Shown here piece by piece: positions 36,257 through 45,317 of a DNA stretch of 64,000 bases. Both the position numbers and the translations under genes were made by a program. This DNA comes from JAAYCI01 sp964370165 (GTDB taxonomy: Bacteria; Bacillota; Clostridia; Oscillospirales; Ruminococcaceae). The stretch is from assembly GCA_964370165.1 (NCBI GenBank), contig CAYJIG010000002.1, positions 1 through 64,000 on the forward strand, given 5' to 3'. Under the pieces are notes generated by a model. That model saw nothing but the letters and a program-made list of their open reading frames with translations. It did not search any database and was not told the DNA's origin. How positions within the stretch are numbered: position 1 is the first letter of the stretch; each line of letters opens with the position of its first letter.

Positions 36257-39229
36257 ATGGCAACAAAAAGAAAAACAACAAAATCACCGCAAAAACGTAG
36301 CAGTCCTGCGCCTAAGCCTGTAGTGGAATCAGAGCTGGATAGGCGCTGGAGTATTTTGATGTTTGGCATTGGTGTTTTGCTGATTATACTTACGCTGATA
36401 GAAGGCGAAAGTGTTTGGGCATGGATACGTCAAAATATGTTGTTTGGTGCACTGGGCGCGGCTGCATGGGCTGTTGGCCCGTTGCTTACTTATTGGGCAG
36501 GTCGCATAGCTCTTGAAAAACCTATTTTTGCTTCGGTTATAAAGGGCGTCGTGGCTTTGGTGGTGCTTTCAGGTGCGGCGCTTGTGTTCAGCGGGGAAGA
36601 TTTACAAGGCTTAACATTTACCGAAGTGCTTGGCACAGCCCATGTAAGCGGCTATGAAAATGTGCTTGGCAGTGGGCTTTTAGGCCTTTTACTGGGTGGT
36701 ACATTGATGGGACTTACCGGAGTGGTTGTATCACGTATATTGATGATATTAATTATGGTTATTGTTATCATGGTCATCACCTCGGTTACACCGGGGGATA
36801 TTTTTAGATTTTTACGTGGCCTTGGTGAAAAATGGAGCCAGAGATTTGAAGAAGTGGAAGAGGACTTTGAAGAGGAAGTAGAAGAAACAAGTAGGGCGTA
36901 TGCACAAAGGCGTAAAATGCCGCAGGTGACGCAAGAGACGCTGTGGCAAGAAGAAAATAAGGCAAATGTGCAGAATAGGCGGGCTGTGGATATTCCTTTG
37001 CAGGGTGAAGATATAAGGGCGAATACAGCGCCTAAAGGCAAAAAGAATATTGATATGCCACTGGGCGATGCACCCTCACTTTTTGAATCAGATATGTTTC
37101 GTGATAAAAGGGTGGATATTGCACTGGAGCCGTTTCCAATAAAAAGTACACAAAACACAGTGATGCAACAAGAAGTGGGTGCTGGCGGGACTTTTGGTGC
37201 ACCGGACGCAAAAAAAGAAACACCCACACAAGCGGCAGAGCAGACAAAGACAGAGACTGAATACGGTGTGGGTGATGATTTCATGCCTATTGTCACATTT
37301 GGGCCGGGGTCTATTGTGGAGCCGACGCCACAGCCTACGCAAAAAGATGTACTGCTATTCGGTAATGATGACCCATATGTGCATTTAGGCGGTGCAGAAA
37401 GTAAGTTGCCACCGGGAAGTTTATTGGATGTGGAATATGTTGCAGAGGAAAAACCACATAAAGCACAGAATTTGTTTGAAGACGAATCGGCACAGCACGA
37501 GGTAGTGCCTTCCAAGGAAGAAAATGCAGCAGAGCAGACTGCAAGTGCTTTAGATGTAAGTCAAGTGACGGATACGGTGAAAACTGCTATTGAAGCGGGA
37601 TATATAGCCGAAGAAGACACCCAGATAAAACCAAATGTACAAGAAGATTCGCAGCAGCAAGATGGCCTGGACAAGTTACTTGATAAAGCGGCCGAAGTAA
37701 AAAGCGATGTTGCGACATATGGGCAGGATATGCGTGGAACAGGCACAGAGATAATACCGTATGCATATCCACCGTCAAAATTGTTTGACTCACCCCCACA
37801 AGAGAATATTGTGGGCGCAAGAGACGAGATGAAAAACACTGCCGACTTGCTGGTGTCTACCTTGCAAAGCTTTGGTGTGGAAACACGTATTTTAGATGTG
37901 TCACGCGGTCCGTCTGTGACACGATATGAAATACAGCCGCAAGCAGGCGTGAAAATATCACGTATCACAAACCTATCCGATGATATTGCGCTGAACTTAG
38001 CCGCGGCCGGCGTGCGTATTGAAGCGCCTATTCCGGGCAAGCCGGCGGTGGGTATCGAGGTGCCAAACCGTGTAAAAAGCAGTGTGCCTATTCGTAGCTT
38101 GCTGGAAAGCAATACGTTTGCAGGCTCAAGCTCACCATTGTCCATTGCGCTTGGCAAGAATATTGCCGGTGAAGTGGTGGTGGCAGACCTTACTAAAATG
38201 CCACACTTGTTGATAGCGGGTAGCACAGGTAGCGGCAAAAGTGTGTGTGTCAACTCTATCATAATGAGCTTTTTATACACATCTTCTCCCGAGGAAGTAA
38301 GGTTGATTTTAATAGACCCTAAAGTGGTGGAGCTTGCTGAATACAACGGCATTCCACATTTGCTTATCCCGGTGGTGACAGAGCCCAAACAAGCGGCAAA
38401 GGCACTGGGATATGCCGTCAGCGAGATGGAAAAGCGGTATCGTACATTTGCAGAATATGGCGTGAGAGACATAAACAGCTTTAATAAAATGGCAAAACGC
38501 AGTACTGAAGTAGAGCCTATTCCGCATATAGCTATTGTTATTGACGAGCTTGCTGACCTTATGATGGTGGCAAGTAAAGATGTGGAAAACTTCATATGCC
38601 GTATAGCGCAAAAAGCACGTGCCGCAGGCATGCACTTGATTGTTGCCACCCAGAGACCCAGCGTGGATGTTATTACAGGGTTGATAAAAAGCAACATACC
38701 TTCACGTATTGCGTTTGCAGTTTCCAGCCAGATAGATAGCCGTACTATTTTAGACGGTGCAGGCGCAGAAAAACTACTTGGTATGGGTGATATGTTGTTC
38801 ATGCCAATTGGCGCAAACAAACCGGTGCGTGTGCAGGGAACATTTGTGAAGGATAAAGAAATCACACGCGTGCTGAACTATATCAAAGACCATGCGGCGG
38901 CGTCATATGATGACGATGTGCTTGCAGAAATGGATAAAGTTACATTGACGGGTTCGGCAAAAGATGCCGACGGCGATGGTACACTTGATACTGCAGAGCT
39001 GCTGAAAGATGAAACATTTGTAGCGGCGGTGGAATTGGCGATGGATGCAGGGGAGATATCCACCAGCGGCTTACAGCGGCGCCTACGGCTAGGGTATGCC
39101 CGCGCAGGACGCCTTGTGGACCAAATGGAGCAGCTGGGCATAGTGAGCGAGCCGAACGGAAGCAAACCTCGCCAGGTGCAAATCAGCAGGGAAACATGGC
39201 AAGAAATGGTGATCAACCACACAAAATAG
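36257..39229 (+). CDS. ftsK: DNA translocase FtsK/SpoIIIE
   Basis: A 990-residue DNA pump that clears or moves chromosomal DNA at the septum or spore. Order: basic N-terminus, four transmembrane helices (about 30-175), a variable acidic linker of some 300 residues, then the motor: RecA-like alpha/beta domains with Walker A AGSTGSGKSV (about 654) and Walker B IAIVIDELADLMMV, and a C-terminal gamma winged helix (STSGLQRRLRLGYARAGRLV) that reads oriented DNA motifs. It has AGGAG upstream and lies 69 bases after uppP. Confidence 0.97.
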   Translation: MATKRKTTKSPQKRSSPAPKPVVESELDRRWSILMFGIGVLLIILTLIEGESVWAWIRQNMLFGALGAAAWAVGPLLTYWAGRIALEKPIFASVIKGVVALVVLSGAALVFSGEDLQGLTFTEVLGTAHVSGYENVLGSGLLGLLLGGTLMGLTGVVVSRILMILIMVIVIMVITSVTPGDIFRFLRGLGEKWSQRFEEVEEDFEEEVEETSRAYAQRRKMPQVTQETLWQEENKANVQNRRAVDIPLQGEDIRANTAPKGKKNIDMPLGDAPSLFESDMFRDKRVDIALEPFPIKSTQNTVMQQEVGAGGTFGAPDAKKETPTQAAEQTKTETEYGVGDDFMPIVTFGPGSIVEPTPQPTQKDVLLFGNDDPYVHLGGAESKLPPGSLLDVEYVAEEKPHKAQNLFEDESAQHEVVPSKEENAAEQTASALDVSQVTDTVKTAIEAGYIAEEDTQIKPNVQEDSQQQDGLDKLLDKAAEVKSDVATYGQDMRGTGTEIIPYAYPPSKLFDSPPQENIVGARDEMKNTADLLVSTLQSFGVETRILDVSRGPSVTRYEIQPQAGVKISRITNLSDDIALNLAAAGVRIEAPIPGKPAVGIEVPNRVKSSVPIRSLLESNTFAGSSSPLSIALGKNIAGEVVVADLTKMPHLLIAGSTGSGKSVCVNSIIMSFLYTSSPEEVRLILIDPKVVELAEYNGIPHLLIPVVTEPKQAAKALGYAVSEMEKRYRTFAEYGVRDINSFNKMAKRSTEVEPIPHIAIVIDELADLMMVASKDVENFICRIAQKARAAGMHLIVATQRPSVDVITGLIKSNIPSRIAFAVSSQIDSRTILDGAGAEKLLGMGDMLFMPIGANKPVRVQGTFVKDKEITRVLNYIKDHAAASYDDDVLAEMDKVTLTGSAKDADGDGTLDTAELLKDETFVAAVELAMDAGEISTSGLQRRLRLGYARAGRLVDQMEQLGIVSEPNGSKPRQVQISRETWQEMVINHTK

Positions 39230-39280
39230 AGAAATTGTATTTAATGACAGATAAAACAAAGGCACGAAAGGAAAACTGAA

Positions 39281-39421
39281 ATGACTGTTATTGGCGGTGC
39301 AGACGGACCTACAGCTATTTTTGTGGCTTCAAACAGCGTGTTTTTATTTGCCGCAGTGGCAGTTTTGGCAGTGGTTTTGGTGGCAGTGGTGGTTATAGTA
39401 CACAAAAAAAGACGTAAATAA
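39281..39421 (+). CDS. Membrane microprotein with GGADGPT motif
   Basis: A 46-residue protein with GAAAGGA eight bases before its ATG, located 51 bases after ftsK. Residues 4-15 read IGGADGPTAIFV, the conserved motif of the beta subunit of sodium-pumping decarboxylases (OadB/GcdB/MmdB). Residues about 20-40 form a single hydrophobic helix (FLFAAVAVLAVVLVAVVVIV) and a basic end (HKKRRK) would stay in the cytoplasm. It is far too short to be an ion pump. I recall short GGADGPT proteins being annotated as decarboxylase beta subunits in Firmicutes, but no function is known to me. Confidence 0.8.
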   Translation: MTVIGGADGPTAIFVASNSVFLFAAVAVLAVVLVAVVVIVHKKRRK

Positions 39422-39451
39422 ACAGGTTTTGATAAAGTATAGGAATAAAAA

Positions 39452-41404
39452 ATGAATGAATTTTTACCCATCTGCATGGAAGATGTAAAAGCACGTGGAT
39501 GGAATGAGGTGGATTTTGTACTGGTATGTGGTGATGCTTATGTAGACCACCCATCTTTTGGTGCGGCACTTTTGGGACGTATGCTGGAAAAAGAAGGATA
39601 TAAAGTGGCGATGTTGTCACAGCCGAATGTGAGCGACAGACGATCTTTTACAGTGTTCGGAAAGCCAAAACTTGCGTTTTTGATATCGGGTGGCGTGGTG
39701 GATTCTATGGTGGCACACTTCACAGTGTCGAAACGTAGGCGCACGTTTGATGAATATTCACCCGGGGGCAAAGCGGGACTTCGTCCCGATAGAGTGGTGG
39801 ACACTTACTCTCGCATACTGAAACAACTATACCCAGCAGTACCGCTTGTGGTGGGAGGGGTAGAGGCGTCTTTGCGTCGTTTTGCACACTATGATTATTG
39901 GGATGATGCAGTAAGGCCATCTTTGCTAGCTACAAGCGGCGCAGACCTTATAAGCTTTGGCATGGGCGAGCGTAGCATCAGCGAAATTGCAGCACGGCTT
40001 GCAAAAGGCGAAAGTATAGAGACCATCACCGATGTCTTTGGCACAGCGCATCTTACAGAGTTTCAAGGCTTGCCACAAAGTTATGTGCAGTGTGCCGGGT
40101 ATGAAAAGGTGAAAATAGACAAGGTAGCCTATGCAAAGGCGTGCAAACTACAAATGGATAATCAAGACCCATTTGCGGCGAAACCTGTGATTCAAAAGCA
40201 AAATGACACGCAATATTTAGTGCAAAATCCGCCGGCAAAGCCTTTACAAAGGCATGAGCTGGACGAGATATATACATTGCCGTTCACACGCAGATGGCAT
40301 CCTGTTTATGATGAATTTGGTGGGATACCTGCGCTGGAGGAAGTGGAGTTTTCAATTATTCACAACCGTGGGTGTTTTGGCGGATGTAATTTTTGTGCTA
40401 TCACATTGCACCAAGGCAGGCAGGTGACAAGCCGCAGTGAAGAAAGTTTGCTTCAAGAGGCAAAAATGTTGACGCAAAACCCAGGCTTCAAGGGATATAT
40501 ACACGATGTAGGCGGCCCAACGGCAAATTTCAGGTCGTCTTCATGCACAGAAGCCGAGAAATGTGGTGGAAAACGCAAATGTCTTGTGCCGTCGCCTTGT
40601 CCAAAACTGAAAATCGATCATAGCGAGTATTTATCTATACTACGCAAAATGCGTGCCTTGCCAAAAGTGAAAAAGGTGTTTATCCGCAGTGGTATCAGGT
40701 ATGATTATTTACTGCATGACAGAGACGAAAGCTTTTTTAAAGAACTGGTGGCATATCACGTGTCGGGCCAGCTGAAAGTAGCGCCCGAGCACTGTGCACC
40801 GGCGGTTCTCAGCACTATGGCAAAGCCGACAGTGGAAATGTATGATAGGTTTGTAAAGCGCTTTTACGCCTTGAGCAAAAAAGCAGGCAAAGAACAGTAT
40901 TTAGTACCGTATCTTATTTCAAGCCATCCGGGTAGCACACTGAAAGATGCGGTAATATTGGCGCAATATCTGAAAAAAAATAAGGTGCGTCCTGAGCAGG
41001 TGCAGGACTTTTATCCCACACCGGGCACAGTGTCTACATGCATGTACTACACCGAGATAGACCCATATACAGAAAAAGCTGTTTTTGTGGCAAAGTCGGC
41101 AGACGATAAAGCTATGCAAAGGGCGCTTTTACAGCCGCATCTGCCTAAAAACAAAGTGATGGCCACAAAAGCGTTACGTATGGCAAAAAGGGAAGATTTA
41201 ATCCCGTTACTGGTAGGCGGCAGTGTGCCGCAAAGAAACTCTTCACAAAACCCACGCAGTGACAAGAACTCAAAAGGCAAAAACACGCAGAAAAATAGAC
41301 GTAAAAACGAAAATGATAAGTATGACAACAAAGGAAAAAATAATAGCGGTAGCGGTAAAAGAAAAGACAGAAATAAACAGGGTAAAAAACCATATAAAAA
41401 ATAG
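39452..41404 (+). CDS. YgiQ family radical SAM protein
   Basis: A 650-residue YgiQ-type protein. An N-terminal domain (GDAYVDHPSFGAALLGRMLE) precedes the radical SAM core, with the cluster motif C-x3-C-x2-C in NRGCFGGCNFCAITLHQGR (about residue 310). A further cysteine group (SSCTEAEKCGGKRKC) and the YgiQ C-terminal part (VQDFYPTPGTVSTCMYYTEI) follow. The final 60 residues are a Lys/Asn-rich tail. The reaction is not established. It follows the microprotein by 30 bases. Confidence 0.94.
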   Translation: MNEFLPICMEDVKARGWNEVDFVLVCGDAYVDHPSFGAALLGRMLEKEGYKVAMLSQPNVSDRRSFTVFGKPKLAFLISGGVVDSMVAHFTVSKRRRTFDEYSPGGKAGLRPDRVVDTYSRILKQLYPAVPLVVGGVEASLRRFAHYDYWDDAVRPSLLATSGADLISFGMGERSISEIAARLAKGESIETITDVFGTAHLTEFQGLPQSYVQCAGYEKVKIDKVAYAKACKLQMDNQDPFAAKPVIQKQNDTQYLVQNPPAKPLQRHELDEIYTLPFTRRWHPVYDEFGGIPALEEVEFSIIHNRGCFGGCNFCAITLHQGRQVTSRSEESLLQEAKMLTQNPGFKGYIHDVGGPTANFRSSSCTEAEKCGGKRKCLVPSPCPKLKIDHSEYLSILRKMRALPKVKKVFIRSGIRYDYLLHDRDESFFKELVAYHVSGQLKVAPEHCAPAVLSTMAKPTVEMYDRFVKRFYALSKKAGKEQYLVPYLISSHPGSTLKDAVILAQYLKKNKVRPEQVQDFYPTPGTVSTCMYYTEIDPYTEKAVFVAKSADDKAMQRALLQPHLPKNKVMATKALRMAKREDLIPLLVGGSVPQRNSSQNPRSDKNSKGKNTQKNRRKNENDKYDNKGKNNSGSGKRKDRNKQGKKPYKK

Positions 41405-41438
41405 CTGGAAGATATTATAATGAAAGAAAAAGTATAGC

Positions 41439-42395
41439 ATGGCACGAAAAAGAAGATATAAAACAAGATATAAAAAAGCAGTGACGTCTGTAGTTGGTGG
41501 CGTGCTGGTGCTGATATTTGCGGCGCTGATGCTGTACGTGCCTTCGTTTGAAGGGTATATGCGCCAGATACTTGGTGTGGACCCGGTGGTGGAAATACCG
41601 TATGTAGACTCGGACAGTGACGTATCTGTGCATTTTATCGATGTCGGCCAAGGCTCGGCTACTTTACTGGAGTCTGGCGGCGAGTTTGCGCTTATCGACG
41701 CAGGACTGGCAGAGTATGCAGATGTAGTTGTGGCATATATGAAAGCAGCAGGTGTAAGTTCGCTGAGGTATATGATAATGTCGCATCCGCATTCTGATCA
41801 TATAGGTGGAATGACAAAGGTGCTGGATGAGTTTTATGTGGAGGAAATGATACTGCCAAAGCTTGACTTGGCGCCGCTACCCACCACATCGACATTTGAA
41901 AACTTGCTAAATGCCATGGTGGAAAAAGATGTGTTTACTACTGAAGTATCGGAAAATGCAATGTACCCACTGGGCGACGCCAGCATTACCGTGGTTCACA
42001 CAGGTGTTTCTACAGAAGATAATTATAACTTGCTATCGTCGGGATTTTTGTTTGAAGCTCAGGGAATGAGATTTTTGCATACCGGTGACGGTGAAAAAGA
42101 AAACGAGAAAATGATGCTGAATGATGCAGCGAACATCAAGGCAGATGTATTCATGGCGGCGCATCACGGTAGCTCTACCAGTAACGAGGAAGAGTTTGTA
42201 GGCGCAGTCTCGCCACAAATTGTGGTGGTGAGTTGTGGCGAGGACAACTCGTATGGGCATCCGCATCGAGAACCACTTGCAGTGTTTGAAAGTGTGAATG
42301 CTACCATACTTCGTACAGATTTGGACGGACATGTGGTGTTGAAGCCGGACGGGCATGGTGGCGTTACATATGCCACGCAAGGAAAGGCGGCGTAA
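41439..42395 (+). CDS. ComEC/Rec2-like metallo-beta-lactamase-fold hydrolase
   Basis: A 318-residue protein: one N-terminal membrane helix (about 16-35, VVGGVLVLIFAALMLYV), then an exported metallo-hydrolase domain starting VHFIDVGQGSATLLESG, with the metal motif MSHPHSDHIGGM (HxHxDH), HTGDGEKENE and AAHHGSSTSN. It corresponds to the C-terminal domain of ComEC without the channel part. Such stand-alone proteins are thought to act on extracellular nucleic acid or phosphoesters. It is followed two bases later by a DUF3006 gene, a common pairing. Confidence 0.9.
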   Translation: MARKRRYKTRYKKAVTSVVGGVLVLIFAALMLYVPSFEGYMRQILGVDPVVEIPYVDSDSDVSVHFIDVGQGSATLLESGGEFALIDAGLAEYADVVVAYMKAAGVSSLRYMIMSHPHSDHIGGMTKVLDEFYVEEMILPKLDLAPLPTTSTFENLLNAMVEKDVFTTEVSENAMYPLGDASITVVHTGVSTEDNYNLLSSGFLFEAQGMRFLHTGDGEKENEKMMLNDAANIKADVFMAAHHGSSTSNEEEFVGAVSPQIVVVSCGEDNSYGHPHREPLAVFESVNATILRTDLDGHVVLKPDGHGGVTYATQGKAA

Positions 42396-42397
42396 TT

Positions 42398-42622
42398 ATG
42401 CTTTTTTCTGTTGATAGAATAATAGGAAACAAAGTTGTTTTGGTAGGCGAAGACGAAAAAACGCTAGATGTGCCACGCTCGATGCTACCTGAAAATGCAC
42501 GCGGCGGAGACATGTTCCGGTATAAAGACGGGATGTTTTTGCCAGCACCGATGGAAGCTGCAGAGCGCAGGGAACGAATGAGCGATATGTTGCGTTTTTT
42601 GCTGTCGGAAGAAGATGATTAG
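42398..42622 (+). CDS. DUF3006 domain protein
   Basis: A 74-residue small protein of the DUF3006 family: MLFSVDRIIGNKVVLVGEDE, then a basic/acidic helix. Function unknown. The gene is linked to ComEC-like hydrolases in many Firmicutes, as here with a two-base gap, and the proteins may work together. Confidence 0.85.
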   Translation: MLFSVDRIIGNKVVLVGEDEKTLDVPRSMLPENARGGDMFRYKDGMFLPAPMEAAERRERMSDMLRFLLSEEDD

Positions 42623-42642
42623 ATTTTGAATATTGCTTTGGC

Positions 42643-42690
42643 AAAAAAATAGCGAAACACCCACAACAAAGTGGAGGTTTCGCTATTTTA
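42643..42690. terminator. Bidirectional terminator
   Basis: AAATAGCGAAAC (42647-42658) pairs with GTTTCGCTATTT (42677-42688), and the inner CCAC/GTGG extends the stem. A and T runs flank both sides. It separates the DUF3006 gene and the converging yceD. Confidence 0.9.
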
Positions 42691-42717
42691 AGTTTTGAAA
42701 TAATTTTAAAGGCGATA

Positions 42718-43248
42718 TTATTCTTCTTTAGGCAGTAAATCTCGCAACGCTTGCCAACGAGGGTCTTGCTCCTGTTCGGTGATGGTGGTATCATCATTTT
42801 CATTTGTGCACGCACAATAGCCGCTGATGCCACCACACACAGTACACGCTGAAAGGCAGTCGTCTTTATTGCATACAGCTTGTATTGGCGCTTCCATGAC
42901 GATTTCACCATAACAGAGCTCTGCCAAATCGAGGCCGCCGTCCTTTGCACGCGGATATTCAGGATAATCACCTTGTAAATCCTCTACTGAGATATCATAT
43001 GTGCGCTCTACAATAAGCTCATCGTCAAAATCACAAAGGCACCGCACACAAGTAGAGTGTAGTGTGGCGAAAAGGCATAGATGTAAGCGAACATACTCGC
43101 CAACAATCTCGGCTTCCCACTGTAGTTTCACAGGTTTATCTACCGAGTAATCAAGGTAATCTTCACCGCTTAAATCAAATGTTTCTTCGCCGAACATGTC
43201 TAGGCCGGCTTCTCGCAAAAGTCTATGTATATGTAATGTTTTGCTCAA
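42718..43248 (-). CDS. YceD/DUF177 family protein
   Basis: A 176-residue DUF177 protein, a family that in other bacteria affects 23S rRNA accumulation and normally precedes rpmF. The first cysteine pair is in HSTCVRCLCDFD, the second set in CNKDDCLSACTVCGG and YCAC, probably a zinc site. The start is a TTG at 43248 with AGGTAGG upstream. Here rpmF (L32) does not follow: a terminator does. It is the last gene of the pgi unit. Confidence 0.85.
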   Translation of the reverse strand: MSKTLHIHRLLREAGLDMFGEETFDLSGEDYLDYSVDKPVKLQWEAEIVGEYVRLHLCLFATLHSTCVRCLCDFDDELIVERTYDISVEDLQGDYPEYPRAKDGGLDLAELCYGEIVMEAPIQAVCNKDDCLSACTVCGGISGYCACTNENDDTTITEQEQDPRWQALRDLLPKEE

Positions 43249-43295
43249 TCAGCCTACCTTCTTTCGGGTGAATACTTTTGGAATTTTGGTAAAAT

Positions 43296-43700
43296 TTACA
43301 TGTATTTTTTTACACAGTCAGGCAAAGCATCTTCGTTTTCTGATACTGTAACAATGAAATTAACATTGCCGCCGCCAAGCGTATCAAGTTTTTCAAGCAA
43401 TTTACCAAGCGCGTCTAAATCGCGATTTAATATCTTTAAGATTCCATCCACATAAAGCTCGACAATGTCATAGTTGCCGGCTAAAATTCCGGAAATAAAC
43501 CCATAAAGCATGTCGTATCCTGCAATATTATACTCGTCCATATCAACAAGACGGCATTTGTGGTCAAGATCATAGGTGAGTTGCATGCCTTTTTCGATAC
43601 AAACAATATTTCCTGAAGTTGTTTTGATGGACTCGTTGATGCGCTCTACCATTTGTTTGGTTTTTCCGGAACCTCTGCTACCAATAATTAAACTAATCAT
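43296..43700 (-). CDS. Small P-loop protein of unknown function
   Basis: A 134-residue protein starting MISLIIGSRGSGKTKQMVER, a clear Walker A (GSRGSGKT). A hydrophobic strand with acidic residues, IVELYVDGILKI, could be a Walker B, and VNFIVTVSENEDALP resembles a sensor strand. Short ATPases like this in Clostridia are uncharacterised. The start at 43700 has GGGAGGG nine bases upstream. Located 45 bases after pgi and 47 before yceD, so probably cotranscribed. Confidence 0.75.
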   Translation of the reverse strand: MISLIIGSRGSGKTKQMVERINESIKTTSGNIVCIEKGMQLTYDLDHKCRLVDMDEYNIAGYDMLYGFISGILAGNYDIVELYVDGILKILNRDLDALGKLLEKLDTLGGGNVNFIVTVSENEDALPDCVKKYM

Positions 43701-43745
43701 AATAAAAAACCCTCCCAAAACAAATTTTATAGTTGTGCATTTTTA

Positions 43746-45077
43746 TTACAAACGCTCACGCAAACGTGCGGCACGTTCTTCAAAGCCGGGCTTGCCAAGC
43801 AGTGCAAACATATTTTTCTTGTAACTTTCAACACCGGGCTGATCAAACGGATTCACACCTAAAATATATCCGGAAATAGCACACGCTTTTTCAAAAAAGT
43901 AAATTAGGTATCCAACATCATGCTCGGAAAAGCTGTCTGTTTCTAAAAGTGCCACCGGCACACCGCCATCGCTATGGGCTAAAATAGTGCCCTGCAATGC
44001 CATATCATTTACATGCGATATACTTTGTCCGGCAAGATAATTAAGTCCATCAAAATCTACATCACTGGTGGGTACATTTACGGAATGACGTAGATTTTTT
44101 ACTTTAACAACTGTTTCAAAAAGAAAACGTCTACCATCTTGCAGATACTGACCCATTGAATGTAAATCAGTGGTGAAAATACAGCTTGCCGGGAAAATAC
44201 CCTTTTGGTCTTTTCCTTCGCTTTCGCCAAACAATTGCTTGTACCACTCGTTCATCATGGCAAAATCAGGCTCGTAACTACACATTACTTCCACTTCTTT
44301 GCCTTTACGGTACAAGATGTTTCGTGCAGCCGCCCAGCGATAACAATGGTTTGTAGGCTCGGCAGTGTCAAGCTCGTTCATTGCCGCTTTTGCACCGGCC
44401 ATTAATGCGTCTATGTCAAGCCCTGCTGCAGCTAGAGGCAAAAGACCCACAGCGGTAAGAACACTGTATCTGCCGCCAACGTCGTCAGGCACTACAAAAG
44501 TTTCATACCCTTCTTTATCGGCCAAATCCTTCAAAGTGCCGCGTGCTTTATCAGTGGTGGCGAAAATACGTTCTTTTGCTCCGTCTTTGCCATATTTTTC
44601 TTCAAGCAAGCCCTTAAAGATACGAAACGCAACGGCAGGCTCTGTGGTGGTGCCACTTTTTGATATGACATTCACCGAGATGTCTTTGTCCTCGCACAGT
44701 GCGAGCACATCACCTAAAGCCGCAGGACTGACGCTGTTTCCGGTGAAAAAAATTTGCGGCGAACCTTTACAGGACAGATTATACTGAGCGCTTTTCACCG
44801 CTTCCATCACCGCCCGAGCTCCCAGATAAGAGCCTCCGATACCGATGACTACCAGTACATCACTGTTATTCCTGATTTTGGTCGCCGCCTGTTTAATGCG
44901 TGCAAATTCTTCTTTGTCATAATTTTCGGGCAAATCCAGCCACCCTAAGAAATCGTTTCCCGGACCGCATTTTTTGTGCAAGTTTTCATGAGCTGTCTGT
45001 ACAGCAGGCCAGATATCCGCATACTCTTCTTCACGGATAAAAGGCGTTAAATACTTACCTTCAAAGCATACGCTCAA
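43746..45077 (-). CDS. pgi: Glucose-6-phosphate isomerase
   Basis: A 443-residue Pgi that interconverts glucose 6-phosphate and fructose 6-phosphate in glycolysis. SIS-domain motifs: VVIGIGGSYLGARAVMEAV, VNVISKSGTTTEPAVAFRI, DVGGRYSVLTAVGLLP and the C-terminal NPFDQPGVESYKK. The start is uncertain: the TTG at 45077 has GAGGGGA nine bases upstream, while the frame is open to an ATG at 45107 that lies only about 15 bases after the predicted transcription start and has no site. I prefer the TTG. Confidence 0.93.
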   Translation of the reverse strand: MSVCFEGKYLTPFIREEEYADIWPAVQTAHENLHKKCGPGNDFLGWLDLPENYDKEEFARIKQAATKIRNNSDVLVVIGIGGSYLGARAVMEAVKSAQYNLSCKGSPQIFFTGNSVSPAALGDVLALCEDKDISVNVISKSGTTTEPAVAFRIFKGLLEEKYGKDGAKERIFATTDKARGTLKDLADKEGYETFVVPDDVGGRYSVLTAVGLLPLAAAGLDIDALMAGAKAAMNELDTAEPTNHCYRWAAARNILYRKGKEVEVMCSYEPDFAMMNEWYKQLFGESEGKDQKGIFPASCIFTTDLHSMGQYLQDGRRFLFETVVKVKNLRHSVNVPTSDVDFDGLNYLAGQSISHVNDMALQGTILAHSDGGVPVALLETDSFSEHDVGYLIYFFEKACAISGYILGVNPFDQPGVESYKKNMFALLGKPGFEERAARLRERL

Positions 45078-45128
45078 AACTATCATTCCCCTCATTATAT
45101 TTCTCATCGATAGTAAACTGTATACCTT

Positions 45129-45157
45129 ATTTTATCGAAATTCGAATACATTGTCAA
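45129..45157 (-). promoter_or_regulatory. Promoter of the pgi unit
   Basis: On the minus strand TTGACA (45157-45152), a 17-base spacer and TAAAAT (45134-45129). Confidence 0.8.
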
Positions 45158-45253
45158 CTAAAAAAATGAAACATGAAATGATAATTTTGTGAAGAATGAC
45201 AGTCAAAATTGTGATAATGCACATATGATAAAATGCTTTGAAACGTAGGTAGG

Positions 45254-45296
45254 CAAAAAAATAGACTGCGAAATAAGATCGCAGTCTATTTTTTTA
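45254..45296. terminator. Terminator after larA-like gene
   Basis: AAAATAGACTGCGA (45258-45271) pairs with TCGCAGTCTATTTT (45279-45292) with a seven-base loop; A and T runs on both sides allow function in both directions. It ends the tpiA-larA unit on the minus strand. Confidence 0.9.
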
Positions 45297-45317
45297 AAAA
45301 ATCAAAAAAGAGTAAAC

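Noticed and set aside
37561..38865. 434-codon open frame antisense to ftsK
   Set aside because: It lies fully opposite a well-conserved motor domain, has no ribosome binding site and a serine/threonine/isoleucine-rich composition typical of a shadow frame.
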